Source: JAAZBA01 sp964461815
Lineage (GTDB): Bacteria > Bacillota > Clostridia > Oscillospirales > QAMX01
Direction: 5' to 3'
Assembly (NCBI GenBank): GCA_964461815.1
Contig: CAYWVF010000008.1
Span: 45,816-109,815 of the forward strand
DNA: 64,000 nucleotides
A model generated the notes under the pieces. It was not told where the DNA came from, did not search any database, and was given only the letters and a program-made list of their open reading frames with translations. Position numbers and translations under genes: made by a program. Of the stretch, positions 16,904 through 26,301 are shown in pieces (within the stretch, counting starts at the first letter, position 1; each line of letters begins with the position of its first letter).

Positions 16904-17005
16904 TCAAAAAATGTTGCTTTTTACTATTTTATACTGTACAAAACAATGAAAATACCGTAATTACATATAAAATTGAAAAAAAGTTACAGAGATCAAAAAA
17001 AGTAC

Positions 17006-17034
17006 TTGCATTTTAAACAGCATTGTGTTAAAAT
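17006..17034 (+). promoter_or_regulatory. rpsT promoter
   Basis: TTGCAT (17006-17011), 17 bases ending TGT, TAAAAT (17029-17034). Divergent from the promoter at 16875-16903; about 70 bases of leader precede the strong rpsT SD. Confidence 0.72.
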
Positions 17035-17113
17035 GATAAGTACTGACGAATACGCGCCGGATAATACGGTGCTAGCTTAAGATTTTGAAAGGATAGGAGG
17101 TGGACAAAAGCCA

Positions 17114-17374
17114 ATGCCGAACATTAAGTCTGCCGAAAAGCGTGTTATTGTAACAGCAAAGAAAAATGCTGAGAATAAGCAAGCAAAGACTGCACTGAAA
17201 ACAGCACTTAAGAAATATTCCGCTACATTAGCCGAGAATCCGGAGAATGGTGAAGCTGCTTTAAAGGAAACAGTAAAGCAGGTCGATCGTGCCGTTGCAA
17301 AGGGACTGCTGCATAAGAATACAGCTGCAAGACGTAAGAGCGCTATGGCTCGTGCGTTAAACAGCGCTAAGTAA
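17114..17374 (+). CDS. rpsT: 30S ribosomal protein S20
   Basis: Primary 16S rRNA-binding protein, 86 residues, all-helical and basic. The N-terminus MPNIKSAEKRV and the C-terminal KGLLHKNTAARRKSAMARAL are characteristic of S20. A GGAGGTGG SD precedes ATG by about ten bases. Own promoter and intrinsic terminator make it monocistronic. Confidence 0.98.
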   Translation: MPNIKSAEKRVIVTAKKNAENKQAKTALKTALKKYSATLAENPENGEAALKETVKQVDRAVAKGLLHKNTAARRKSAMARALNSAK

Positions 17375-17444
17375 TAAATACATCGGCTGAATGCCATGTG
17401 TATTTGTTGTGCGGAAATTTTGCTGATAAATGCAAAATCAATCT

Positions 17445-17479
17445 CCCACGCCGTGATCGGCGTGGGTTTTTGCTTTTTA
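17445..17479 (+). terminator. Intrinsic terminator of rpsT
   Basis: A 9-bp GC-rich stem (CCCACGCCG / CGGCGTGGG, loop TGAT, 17445-17466) followed by TTTTTGCTTTTT. Confidence 0.9.
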
Positions 17480-17523
17480 TAAGACAGCTCTGCGAGCTTA
17501 TATAAGCACCGCAGCTCAAGAGG

Positions 17524-17557
17524 AAAGGAGTATGCTTAGTAAAGCATAGCTTTAAAT
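17524..17557 (+). promoter_or_regulatory. SD-hairpin-start leader of lrgA
   Basis: A strong SD AAAGGAG (17524-17530) is directly followed by a 7-bp hairpin TATGCTT / AAGCATA with loop AGTA (17531-17548), nine bases, then ATG at 17558. No in-frame start lies closer to the SD. With the stem folded, the spacing is a normal nine bases. Confidence 0.62.
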
Positions 17558-17926
17558 ATGAAATATCTTATGCAATTCGGAATAATTGCCGTATTTTACT
17601 ACATCGGTGAGGTGCTAAATCGCCTTATCGACCTGCCGATACCTGCAACGATATACGGACTGGCACTCCTGTTTATAGCGTTGTGCAGCGGAGTCATAAA
17701 GCTTGAGCAGGTGGAGGATGCGGCAAGTGCGCTGCTTTCGATGATGCCTATCATGTTTGCACCGGCAGGAGTAGGTATGCTGACTGTAATGGGAGTGCTG
17801 AAGGAAAGCGGTATAGCAATAGTCGTGACGAGCATAGTGACTACCTTTACTACTCTCTTTGTCACAGGTCACACGTGCCAGCTGCTCATAAAGCTGAGAG
17901 ACAAGAGAGAGGGTGTGAGAAAATGA
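17558..17926 (+). CDS. CidA/LrgA family holin-like protein
   Basis: 122-residue membrane protein with four hydrophobic segments and the family pattern LPIPATIYGLALLFIAL and MFAPAGVGMLTVMGVL. LrgA-type proteins act with LrgB in murein hydrolase control, or as pyruvate/metabolite channels in several Firmicutes. It is coupled to the LrgB-like gene by an ATGA overlap. The start region has an unusual SD-hairpin-ATG layout. Confidence 0.92.
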   Translation: MKYLMQFGIIAVFYYIGEVLNRLIDLPIPATIYGLALLFIALCSGVIKLEQVEDAASALLSMMPIMFAPAGVGMLTVMGVLKESGIAIVVTSIVTTFTTLFVTGHTCQLLIKLRDKREGVRK

Positions 17927-18624
17927 CTGCGATCTGGGAAGCCTTTACGGGAAGTGCGTTTTTCGGAATACTCTTGACTCTTGCCACATTCAGGATGGGA
18001 CAATGGATCGTCAAAAAGACAGGTATAAAGGCACTTAATCCGCTTTTTACATGTATCGTGCTGACGATAGCATTTCTTGTAGTAGTAGATGTTGATTATG
18101 AAGTATATAATGTAGGGGCGTCATACATAACGATGCTGCTCGGCCCTACAACGGTAGCACTTGCTGTACCGCTTTATAAGCAGGTACAGCTACTGAGAAA
18201 AAATCTGCTGCTCATACTGGTGTCGGTAGCGGCAGGTGCGCTCAGTGCGGTCGCAGGAGTATTTATATTGTCAAAGCTGTTTTCACTTCAGCCTGAGATA
18301 TTCTATTCCATCATGTCGAAGTCGGTGACTGCGGCTATAGCTCTTGGTATCACCGAGGAAACAGGCGGAGTTGCGGCGCTGACACTGTTCTCTATAACGA
18401 TCACCGGCATGACAGGCGCATCCTGTGCGCTCGGTGCATGTAAGCTTTTCAGGATCACCGACCGTATGGCGGTAGGTCTGTCGATGGGTACGTGCTCACA
18501 TGCGATAGGCACATCGGTGGCACTGGAAAAGGGTGAGCTTGAGGGCGCGATGTCGAGTCTTGCGATAGTTGTGGCAGGCTTTACGACGGTATTTGCAGCT
18601 CCGTTTATCAATTATGTGCTGTGA
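17923..18624 (+). CDS. LrgB family protein
   Basis: 233-residue membrane protein; the partner of the preceding LrgA-like gene. LrgB signatures include LNPLFTCIVLTIAF, LGPTTVALAVPLYKQ, SVTAAIALGI and the C-terminal GTCSHAIGTSVALEKGELEGAMSSL. Start ATG 17923 overlaps the lrgA stop. Predicted to form an LrgAB export system; the substrate is not shown by the sequence. Confidence 0.94.
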   Translation: MTAIWEAFTGSAFFGILLTLATFRMGQWIVKKTGIKALNPLFTCIVLTIAFLVVVDVDYEVYNVGASYITMLLGPTTVALAVPLYKQVQLLRKNLLLILVSVAAGALSAVAGVFILSKLFSLQPEIFYSIMSKSVTAAIALGITEETGGVAALTLFSITITGMTGASCALGACKLFRITDRMAVGLSMGTCSHAIGTSVALEKGELEGAMSSLAIVVAGFTTVFAAPFINYVL

Positions 18625-18676
18625 AAAAATGTGGGAAAAAATATAGAAAAAATTTTTAAAATTTTACCGATTTTCT

Positions 18677-18705
18677 TTGAAAAAGCAGCTGTTATATGAT
18701 ATGAT
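18677..18705 (+). promoter_or_regulatory. proBA promoter
   Basis: TTGAAA (18677-18682), 17 bases ending TGA, TATGAT (18700-18705). Transcription should start near 18712, which excludes the GTG at 18712 as a proB start. Confidence 0.72.
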
Positions 18706-18753
18706 AAATATGTGCTATATAAGAAGGAAAATTTTACTCGGAAAGGTATGGAT

Positions 18754-19563
18754 GTGATAATGGCTGACTTGAGAGGCGTCAGGCGCGTAGTGGTAAAGGT
18801 AGGCACGAGCACGCTGACGCACGATAACGGAAGGCTTAACATAAGAAGAATAGAGCAGCTTGCCAGAACGCTGTCAGACTTAAAAAATAACGGTATGGAG
18901 ATCATACTTGTTACCTCGGGTGCGGTAGGTCTGGGTATGGCAAGAATGGGTATACAGGGTAAGCCTAAGGACATAAGAATGAAGCAGGCTGCGGCTGCCG
19001 TAGGACAGAGCGAGCTTATGAACATTTACTCTAAGCTGTTCGGTGAGTACGGCTACAAGGTAGCGCAGCTCCTTTTGACACGTGACGTTGCAGATACGGA
19101 GGAGCTGAGAAAGAATGTTTCAAATACGTTTAACACTCTTATCGAGCTGGATATAATCCCGATAGTCAATGAGAATGATACTATTTCCACCTTTGAGCTA
19201 AGTCATATAACGGCATTCGGTGATAATGATACACTAAGTGCGGTAGTAGCCGAGCTTTGTGATGCGGATGCTCTTGTGATACTATCGGATATCGACGGTC
19301 TTTACGATGCAAATCCGCGTGAATACGAGGAAGCACGTCTGATACCTGTCGTTCGTGAGATCACAGACGATATGAGACGCAGTGCAGGCGGAAGCGGCAC
19401 TGCCAGAGGTACGGGAGGAATGGCAACGAAGCTCATTGCGGCTGAGAATATGATGTCCAAGGGCAAGGTGATGGTCATCATGGCAGGAGACAGACCGGAG
19501 CTGCTGTACGACTTATTCAACGGAAGAAGCGTAGGCACGATATTCCTGCCGACAGGGAGGTAA
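18754..19563 (+). CDS. proB: Glutamate 5-kinase
   Basis: Phosphorylates glutamate in the first step of proline synthesis. Amino-acid-kinase fold with VVKVGTSTLT, VTSGAVGLGMARMG, NENDT and LSDIDGLYDANPR. About 269 residues: no C-terminal PUA domain, unlike the E. coli enzyme. Start is uncertain among ATG 18748, GTG 18754 and ATG 18760. I chose GTG because the GGAAAGG SD ends seven bases before it; the ATG choices give spacings of one and thirteen. Four bases separate it from proA. Confidence 0.95.
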   Translation: MIMADLRGVRRVVVKVGTSTLTHDNGRLNIRRIEQLARTLSDLKNNGMEIILVTSGAVGLGMARMGIQGKPKDIRMKQAAAAVGQSELMNIYSKLFGEYGYKVAQLLLTRDVADTEELRKNVSNTFNTLIELDIIPIVNENDTISTFELSHITAFGDNDTLSAVVAELCDADALVILSDIDGLYDANPREYEEARLIPVVREITDDMRRSAGGSGTARGTGGMATKLIAAENMMSKGKVMVIMAGDRPELLYDLFNGRSVGTIFLPTGR

Positions 19564-19567
19564 AAGC

Positions 19568-20803
19568 ATGAATTCAGTAGAGCTTTTGGCTTCAAGGGCA
19601 AAAAAAGCATCATTTAAGCTCTCTGTAGCGGGAAGTGAAGCGAAAAGAGCTGCTTTACGTGAGATATCCGCTGCATTATGGGAGAAAAGAGAAGTAATAA
19701 TCAAAGCAAACGAAAAGGATATAGCTGCCGGAGTGGAAAACGGAATGCGTCCGGGGCTTATCGATAGACTCAGACTTGATGAGAAGCGTATTCGTTCTGC
19801 TGCCGACGGTGTAGCATCGATCGCAGCAAACGAGGATCCGATCGGACTGGTAGACTCCATGTGGACGCTGCCTAACGGACTGAGAGTAGGCAAGAAGCGT
19901 GTGCCGCTCGGAGTTGTAGGTATCATCTACGAGGCAAGACCTAATGTCACAGCCGATGCTGCGGCACTGTGCCTCATGACGGGAAATGCGTGTGTTCTTA
20001 GAGGCGGCAAGGAAGCGATAAATTCAAATATTGCCATAGCGGAGATCATGCGTGAAGCCGTGAAGAAAGCGGGCTTCGATGAGGATGTTATAGCACTCGT
20101 TACCGACACCTCACGAGACAGCTCGGTGCAGATGATGAAGGCTACGGGACTGATCGATGTTCTTATCCCGAGAGGAAGCGCAGGTCTTATCAGATCGGTC
20201 GTTGAGAATGCGACAGTACCGGTCATCGAGACGGGGATCGGTATATGTCATGTGTATGTGGACGAGGGAGCAGATCTTGAAATGGCATTGGATATAGTTG
20301 AGAATGCCAAGTGCTCACGTCCGTCGGTGTGCAATGCTATGGAGGTGCTGCTGGTCAACGAGAACGAGGCGGAAGGGTTCCTGCCGATGGTAAAGGAAAG
20401 ACTTACAAATGTGGAGCTGCGAGGGTGCGAGGCTACACAGAGGATCATCGAATGCCGTAAGGCGCAGGAGGAGGATTTCCGAACGGAGTTTCTCGACTAC
20501 ATAATGGCTGTGAAGGTAGTAAAGAATATAGAAGAGGCTATAGATGAGATCAACACGAACGGCAGCGGACACAGTGAAGCTATCGTTACGAGAAGCTATG
20601 AGCATTCGGAGCTGTTTCATGCCAAGGTAGATGCAGCGTGCGTATATGTCAATGCATCTACAAGATTTACGGACGGCGGCGAGTTCGGCTTCGGCGGTGA
20701 GATCGGTATTTCAACTCAGAAGCTTCATGCAAGAGGGCCTATGGGTTTAAAGGAGCTTACATCGTACAAGTATATCATTTACGGAAACGGTCAAATAAGA
20801 TAG
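19568..20803 (+). CDS. proA: Gamma-glutamyl phosphate reductase
   Basis: Reduces glutamyl-5-phosphate to the semialdehyde with NADPH, second step of proline synthesis. 411 residues in the aldehyde-dehydrogenase fold. The catalytic Cys lies in NAKCSRPSVCNAMEVLLV (about residue 253), and the C-terminal TRFTDGGEFGFGGEIGIST signature is intact. Co-transcribed with proB; 36 bases separate it from the Ca2+ ATPase gene, possibly the same transcript. Confidence 0.98.
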   Translation: MNSVELLASRAKKASFKLSVAGSEAKRAALREISAALWEKREVIIKANEKDIAAGVENGMRPGLIDRLRLDEKRIRSAADGVASIAANEDPIGLVDSMWTLPNGLRVGKKRVPLGVVGIIYEARPNVTADAAALCLMTGNACVLRGGKEAINSNIAIAEIMREAVKKAGFDEDVIALVTDTSRDSSVQMMKATGLIDVLIPRGSAGLIRSVVENATVPVIETGIGICHVYVDEGADLEMALDIVENAKCSRPSVCNAMEVLLVNENEAEGFLPMVKERLTNVELRGCEATQRIIECRKAQEEDFRTEFLDYIMAVKVVKNIEEAIDEINTNGSGHSEAIVTRSYEHSELFHAKVDAACVYVNASTRFTDGGEFGFGGEIGISTQKLHARGPMGLKELTSYKYIIYGNGQIR

Positions 20804-20839
20804 TAGCTGAAAAATAAACGGCAAAGAGAGGGTAGCATC

Positions 20840-23800
20840 GTGGATTGGTATAAAAAAAGCGCAGATCAAGTCCTGAAGGAGCAAAACAGCGACATAAATG
20901 TCGGACTTACCGAATTTAACGCATCTCACAGGCTTGAAAAATACGGCGAAAACAAGCTCCCGGATAAAGCAAAGAAGAGTATGCTTACAAAGATATGGGA
21001 GCAGGTAAGCGATTTTCTTATAATAGTATTACTGATAGCGGCGGTCGTATCGGCGATAGTCGGAGAGTACCTTGATGCAGGAGTCATACTTGCGATAGTG
21101 GTGCTCAATGCGGCACTGGGAATAATACAGGAGGGCAAGGCTGAGAAGGCTCTCGAGTCGCTTCAGAAGATGGCAGCACCGAATGCACGTGTGCTGCGTG
21201 ACGGACGTGTGCAGATGGTACCTACGGCTAAGCTTGTACCGGGCGATATCGTAGTGCTTGAAGCAGGCGATATAATAGCGGCAGATATGAGACTTGTGGA
21301 GTCTGCAAATCTCAAGGTGGACGAATCCTCCTTGACAGGTGAATCCGTGCCTGCCGAAAAGGATGCGGACGATATCATAAACGGTGATGCCGGTATCGGC
21401 GACAGATCAAATATGTGCTACATGGGCTGCATAGTAAGCTACGGTCGAGGCAAGGGCTGCGTAGTCGAGACAGGTCTCAATACGGAAATAGGACGTATCG
21501 CAGGTAAGCTCCAGGATATCGAGGAGGATGAAACACCTCTTCAGCAGAGCCTTGCGAAGATGGGCAAGCTGCTCGGTATGATATGCCTCGCAGTATGTGC
21601 TCTCGTATTCATACTCGGACTTATCCGTCAGGGCGTTGAGGGCGGCAATATCATGAATATGTTCATGATATCGGTAAGCCTTGCTGTTGCAGCTATCCCG
21701 GAGGGACTTCCGGCAGTAGTAACGATAGTGCTTGCAATGGGCATGAAGCGTATGGTCACGAGAAATGCCATAGTCAAGAGACTGCTTGCGGTTGAAACGC
21801 TCGGCTCTGTCAGCGTTATATGCTCCGATAAAACAGGTACACTTACACAGAATGAGATGACGGTACAGTTTGCGTGGGCAGGCGGTCATGCATACAATGT
21901 AAGCGGTACGGGCTATGCTCCTGACGGCGAGTTTACAGATATTAACGGCAAGACGGTCGATGTATCGAAGAACCGCAGCCTTGCGATGATGCTTACAGGT
22001 GGCGTGCTTTGTAATGATGCTACGGTAAGCTCAAATCCGAATGGCGGCTGGAGCATCACAGGCGATCCTACGGAGGCTGCACTTATCACGGCAGCATCCA
22101 AGGCAGGATTATCAAAGAGCGATCTGAACGATATTTTCGCACGCTTCACGGAGCTCCCCTTTGATTCGGATCGCAAGATGATGACAACGTTCCATAAGGG
22201 ACGTGTACATCCGATATCATATACAAAGGGCGCTCCCGATGTAGTCATATCGAGATGTAAATATATAGATATTGACGGCACTGTTCATCCTATGACGGAT
22301 GAGATGAGAAAGAAGGCTATGGAGCTGAACTCATACATGGCAAAGCAGGCACTTCGTGTGCTGGCTGTTGCGTATCGTGAGTATACCGAGCTTCCGGCAG
22401 ACTCATCAAGTGAGACAATAGAGAACAATATGGTGCTGCTCGGACTCGTAGGCATGTGCGATCCGGCAAGACCCGAGGCTGCGGCTGCGATAAAGGTATG
22501 CCGCACGGCAGGTATACGCCCTGTTATGATAACGGGTGACTATAAGGATACGGCTGTAGCTATAGCGCAGGATCTTGATCTTATGCGTGAGGGCGACGGC
22601 GTATTGACAGGCGCACAGGTCACGGCTATGAGTGATGAGGAGCTGCGTGAAGCAGTCAAGAATACGGCTGTTTATGCGAGAGTATCGCCAGATGATAAGG
22701 TGAGAATAGTTACAGCACTCAGAGACAACGGTGAAGTGACGGCAATGACAGGCGACGGCGTTAACGATGCTATGGCATTGAAGCGTGCCGATATCGGCGT
22801 GAGCATGGGTATCACAGGCACGGACGTTGCGAAGAATACAGCCGACATGGTACTGACAGACGACAACTTCGCATCGATAGTTTCCGCCGTAGAAGAGGGC
22901 AGAACGATATATGCAAACATCAGAAAGTTTGTAAACTTCCTGCTTTCATGTAATATAGGTGAGATACTCATCGTATTTTTCGCAATACTTTTCGGACTTC
23001 CGATGCCGTTCACGGCTATCCAGCTGCTGTGGCTCAACCTCGTTACAGACAGCTTCCCGGCATTGGCACTCGGCTCTGAGCGCGGCGAGCGTGATGTAAT
23101 GAAGCATAAGCCGAGAACAAAGGATGCTCAGATAATAGATAAGCGCATGATGTTCGGTATAGGCGTTCAGTCTGTCGTGCTTGCGATCACAGTCCTTGGC
23201 GGCTACATGTTCGCAAGACATATAGGCTCGGGCAGAGGCTATAATGCCGATGAGCTCACAATGTATTCGCAGACCATCGCATTTGCAATGCTCATCTGCT
23301 GTGAGCTGCTTCGCAGCTTTGCATGTCGCAGTGAACGCACACCGCTTTTGAAGCTCGGTATCGCAACAAATAAGAACCTTGTTTATTCCGTACTCGGAGC
23401 ATTTGCTCTGCTGCTGTGCTCACTGTATATCCCGTTCCTCCGTCCGCTGTTCAAGACAGTGGCGCTCGGCTTCGGTGATTGGCTGATAATACTCGTAGGC
23501 TGCTTTATCCCGCTGCTGGCAGGCGAGCTTTACAAGATGTTTGCAGTACCTGCACTTGAAAAAAGCAATATACTTTCGGTAAGCACCGCACATCACAGAG
23601 TGCATGAGACTGAGCCTAAGCATAAAAAGAGAGGTATCATGTCAATGCTCGGAGGTAAGGATCCGACACAGTTTGACGATGATGAATACGAGGGTAAGGC
23701 ATTCAGACCGAAGATAGGCGACGACATCCCGGATATGCCGGCAAGCCTTGAGGAGCTTGGTGAAGCTGATCTCGACATTGCTGAGGATGAGCTTTACGAT

Positions 23801-23866
23801 CCGCAGACACATGGTGAGCTCGGCGACAGCTCCGAGGACACAGACAACGAAAATAAAGAAGAATAA
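20840..23866 (+). CDS. Calcium-translocating P-type ATPase with acidic C-terminal tail
   Basis: P2-type cation pump of 1008 residues. TGES actuator motif (about 168), M4 PEGLP, phosphorylation site DKTGTLT (about 333), TGDGVNDA hinge and the M6 WLNLVTDSFPALALG ion-site sequence fit SERCA/PMCA-like Ca2+ pumps. Start is GTG at 20840. After the last transmembrane segment (about 905) there is an extra 90-residue cytoplasmic tail: a His/Lys patch then strongly Asp/Glu-rich sequence. Bacterial homologues of 870-900 residues usually lack it; it may be a regulatory or Ca2+-sensing extension. Confidence 0.93.
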   Translation: MDWYKKSADQVLKEQNSDINVGLTEFNASHRLEKYGENKLPDKAKKSMLTKIWEQVSDFLIIVLLIAAVVSAIVGEYLDAGVILAIVVLNAALGIIQEGKAEKALESLQKMAAPNARVLRDGRVQMVPTAKLVPGDIVVLEAGDIIAADMRLVESANLKVDESSLTGESVPAEKDADDIINGDAGIGDRSNMCYMGCIVSYGRGKGCVVETGLNTEIGRIAGKLQDIEEDETPLQQSLAKMGKLLGMICLAVCALVFILGLIRQGVEGGNIMNMFMISVSLAVAAIPEGLPAVVTIVLAMGMKRMVTRNAIVKRLLAVETLGSVSVICSDKTGTLTQNEMTVQFAWAGGHAYNVSGTGYAPDGEFTDINGKTVDVSKNRSLAMMLTGGVLCNDATVSSNPNGGWSITGDPTEAALITAASKAGLSKSDLNDIFARFTELPFDSDRKMMTTFHKGRVHPISYTKGAPDVVISRCKYIDIDGTVHPMTDEMRKKAMELNSYMAKQALRVLAVAYREYTELPADSSSETIENNMVLLGLVGMCDPARPEAAAAIKVCRTAGIRPVMITGDYKDTAVAIAQDLDLMREGDGVLTGAQVTAMSDEELREAVKNTAVYARVSPDDKVRIVTALRDNGEVTAMTGDGVNDAMALKRADIGVSMGITGTDVAKNTADMVLTDDNFASIVSAVEEGRTIYANIRKFVNFLLSCNIGEILIVFFAILFGLPMPFTAIQLLWLNLVTDSFPALALGSERGERDVMKHKPRTKDAQIIDKRMMFGIGVQSVVLAITVLGGYMFARHIGSGRGYNADELTMYSQTIAFAMLICCELLRSFACRSERTPLLKLGIATNKNLVYSVLGAFALLLCSLYIPFLRPLFKTVALGFGDWLIILVGCFIPLLAGELYKMFAVPALEKSNILSVSTAHHRVHETEPKHKKRGIMSMLGGKDPTQFDDDEYEGKAFRPKIGDDIPDMPASLEELGEADLDIAEDELYDPQTHGELGDSSEDTDNENKEE

Positions 23867-23872
23867 GCTGAA

Positions 23873-23905
23873 AAATATCGGAACGCTATCTGCGTTCCGA
23901 TATTT
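23873..23905 (+). terminator. Hairpin terminator after the Ca2+ ATPase
   Basis: A perfect 14-bp stem (AAATATCGGAACGC with its complement, 23873-23886 / 23892-23905) with a 5-base loop. The U-tract is short, coming only from the stem's own ATTT. Confidence 0.65.
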
Positions 23906-23929
23906 ACATGCATAAGAGGATAAAATGCC

Positions 23930-25039
23930 ATGGATAAAGTGAAAAGATTTTGCAAAGACGAGATAGTGCTTATAATTTCGTTCGTTCTTGCGGTCATATC
24001 GTCGTTTATCGTAAAGCCCTGCGCCGAATACATAGATTACATCGATTTTCGCACACTTTCACTGCTTTTCTGTCTGATGCTTGTCATGGCAGGACTCAGC
24101 GGACTGGGAATATTCAAAATATTAGCTCAGCTGCTGCTAAGAAAAGTGGGTACTGTTCGAGGACTGAGCTTATCACTGTGCTTAGTGTGCTTTTTCTCGT
24201 CAATGGTGATCACAAATGACGTAGCACTTATCACATTCGTGCCATTCACGATTGTGACACTGAAAATGTCGGGGAAAATGTCAAGGCTCATACCCCTTGT
24301 AACACTGGAAACGATAGCAGCGAATCTCGGAAGTATGCTGACACCTATAGGTAATCCGCAGAACCTGTATCTGTTCTCCGCATTCGATATGAGCATGAGC
24401 GATTTTCTTACGACGATAATGCCGTATGCACTGCTCAGTCTTGTAATGATAGTGATATCGACGATGCTTATCGGACGGGAAAGGGTAAAGCTTGAGGAAA
24501 ACGAGACGCAGGATAGCGCGGTCGATGTAAGACGCTGTGTGATATACGCAGTACTGTTCATTATCGCACTGCTGACCGTGTTTCGTGTGATACCGTATAT
24601 CGTAACGCTTGCGGTGACTGTTGCGGCGGTGCTTGTGAGCGACAGACGGACGATCACGAGAGTAGACTACAGTTTGCTTTTGACCTTCGTTTTCCTTTTC
24701 ATATTTATAGGAAACCTCGGAAATATAGATACTGTAAATGAGCTTCTGAGAGGTATCGTTTCGGGAAATGAGGTAGTTGTAGGCGTATTGGCAAGTCAGG
24801 TATTTTCAAATGTGCCTGCTGCACTGCTGCTGTCGGGCTTTACAGATAATGCGAGAGCACTGCTCATCGGTGTGAACCTCGGAGGACTCGGAACGTTGAT
24901 AGCATCGATGGCGAGCCTTATCTCATTTAAGCTGATAGCAAAGGAAAATGTAAGCACGGCACGGTATTTATGCGTATTTACGGTAGTAAATGTAGTATTT
25001 CTGGCAGCAAATATGGCACTTTGGCTGTGCATCGCTTGA
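23930..25039 (+). CDS. SLC13/ArsB-CitMHS-type ion transporter family permease
   Basis: 369-residue polytopic membrane protein with about ten hydrophobic helices. The TNDVALITFVPFT and ANLGSMLTPIGNPQNLYL motifs are the paired re-entrant signatures of the ion transporter superfamily (citrate, arsenite, Na+/H+ exchangers). A second half repeats the pattern (QVFSNVPAALLLSGF, GVNLGGLGTLIASMASL). Substrate not assignable; di/tricarboxylate or arsenite export are alternatives, and no arsenic genes are nearby. Confidence 0.82.
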   Translation: MDKVKRFCKDEIVLIISFVLAVISSFIVKPCAEYIDYIDFRTLSLLFCLMLVMAGLSGLGIFKILAQLLLRKVGTVRGLSLSLCLVCFFSSMVITNDVALITFVPFTIVTLKMSGKMSRLIPLVTLETIAANLGSMLTPIGNPQNLYLFSAFDMSMSDFLTTIMPYALLSLVMIVISTMLIGRERVKLEENETQDSAVDVRRCVIYAVLFIIALLTVFRVIPYIVTLAVTVAAVLVSDRRTITRVDYSLLLTFVFLFIFIGNLGNIDTVNELLRGIVSGNEVVVGVLASQVFSNVPAALLLSGFTDNARALLIGVNLGGLGTLIASMASLISFKLIAKENVSTARYLCVFTVVNVVFLAANMALWLCIA

Positions 25040-25076
25040 TCGGTGCAATATATAATAATAAAAGGAGATCACGTTC

Positions 25077-25493
25077 ATGAGATCATACAGAAAAGAGCTT
25101 CGATTCAATCTTCCCACACGCAGAGCTATAGTCAATATCACTCCGGATGTAGAGCAGGCAGTACGTGAGTCGGGAGTCAAAGAGGGACTTGTGCTTGTCA
25201 ATGCAATGAATATTACGGCAAGTGTGTTTATAAATGACGACGAAGAGGGACTGCACAGCGACTTTGAAAAGTGGCTTGAGGGGATCGCACCCGAAAAGCC
25301 GTATTCACGCTATGCACATAACGGCTTCGAGGACAATGCAGATGCACATCTCAAGCGCACGATAATGGGACGTGAGACTGTAGTTGCGATAACTGACGGC
25401 AAGCTCGACTTCGGTACATGGGAGCAGATATTCTATTATGAATTTGACGGTAAGAGAACGAAGCATGTGCTTGTAAAGATCATCGGTGAATAA
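25077..25493 (+). CDS. YjbQ family protein (UPF0047, secondary thiamine-phosphate synthase)
   Basis: 138 residues with the complete UPF0047 signature: FINDDEEGLHSDFEKWLEG, HLKRTIMGRETVVAITDGKLDFGTWEQIFYYEFDG (shown by its GRETVV and GTWEQIFY elements) and HVLVKIIGE. Family members can make thiamine phosphate from HMP-PP and HET-P in vitro, but the physiological role is unclear. An AAAGGAGATCAC SD precedes the ATG. A TPP-controlled thiT lies elsewhere in the window. Confidence 0.93.
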   Translation: MRSYRKELRFNLPTRRAIVNITPDVEQAVRESGVKEGLVLVNAMNITASVFINDDEEGLHSDFEKWLEGIAPEKPYSRYAHNGFEDNADAHLKRTIMGRETVVAITDGKLDFGTWEQIFYYEFDGKRTKHVLVKIIGE

Positions 25494-25614
25494 CAAAGCC
25501 GTGACTTTTCCACTGTACAGGGGTAATCCTATGTAAGAATAAAAATGACATGCATGTGACAGACAGAGCATATACCTTTACTGCCTGTCGGTAAGAAAAA
25601 AGGAGAAAATACAA

Positions 25615-26268
25615 ATGAAAAGCAAAGCAAAAAAGCAGCTGATCACGGGAGCGGTACTTTTTATCGTATTCATACTGTATACTATATCACTTACGTTTGC
25701 GGATATGCAGCCGATAGGCCCGAATGGGTCGTATGTAGCATACGCAGGTATCAACAAAGCGGTGCATGAGCTGTTCGGAGTACATATGGTGCTTTATGAT
25801 ATAACCGATTGGGCAGGAGTTGCAGCAATACTGGTCGCATTCGGCTTTGCTGTGCTCGGACTGGTGCAGTTAGTAAAGAGGAAAAGTCTCCGCAAGGTAG
25901 ACAGCAGCATAATAGTGCTTGGTGCATTTTACATTTTTGTATTTTGCGTCTATGCGTTCTTTGAATTGAATGTGATAAATCGACGTCCTGTGCTGATAAA
26001 CGGTATTCTCGAGGCATCCTATCCGTCGTCTACGACGATGCTTGCAATGTGCATCCTGCCGACGGCTATGATGCAGCTCCACCGTCTGATCAAAAACATA
26101 AAGCTCAGGAGCACGGTGAACATCCTGCTCGGTCTGTTTACGGCATTTATGGTCATCGGACGTCTTATCTGCGGTGTGCATTGGTTTACGGATATACTTG
26201 GAGGCTTGATCTTCAGCGTATCGGCTATCCTGCTCTACTGCGCTGCGACAGGCTTTGTCGAGCAATAA
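25615..26268 (+). CDS. PAP2 family membrane phosphatase
   Basis: 217-residue membrane protein with six hydrophobic segments. The PAP2 catalytic motifs SYPSSTTM (about 138-145, normally PSGH) and GRLICGVHWFTDILGG (about 177-192) are recognisable. The first has Thr where the usual catalytic-site His stands, so activity may be altered. The 121 bases upstream hold only an imperfect 9-bp inverted repeat (about 25559-25590) and a good AAGGAG SD. Confidence 0.8.
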   Translation: MKSKAKKQLITGAVLFIVFILYTISLTFADMQPIGPNGSYVAYAGINKAVHELFGVHMVLYDITDWAGVAAILVAFGFAVLGLVQLVKRKSLRKVDSSIIVLGAFYIFVFCVYAFFELNVINRRPVLINGILEASYPSSTTMLAMCILPTAMMQLHRLIKNIKLRSTVNILLGLFTAFMVIGRLICGVHWFTDILGGLIFSVSAILLYCAATGFVEQ

Positions 26269-26301
26269 AGAGCAAGTCAAATAAGAGAAGAGGTGTGTCG
26301 G

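Noticed and set aside
18712..18753. Upstream GTG as the proB start, adding a basic N-terminal stretch
   Set aside because: It coincides with the predicted transcription start of the promoter at 18677-18705 and has no SD.
25494..25614. Gap before the PAP2 gene as a structured RNA
   Set aside because: Only one imperfect 9-bp inverted repeat and a short palindrome (ACATGCATGT) were found; no riboswitch signature or terminator.
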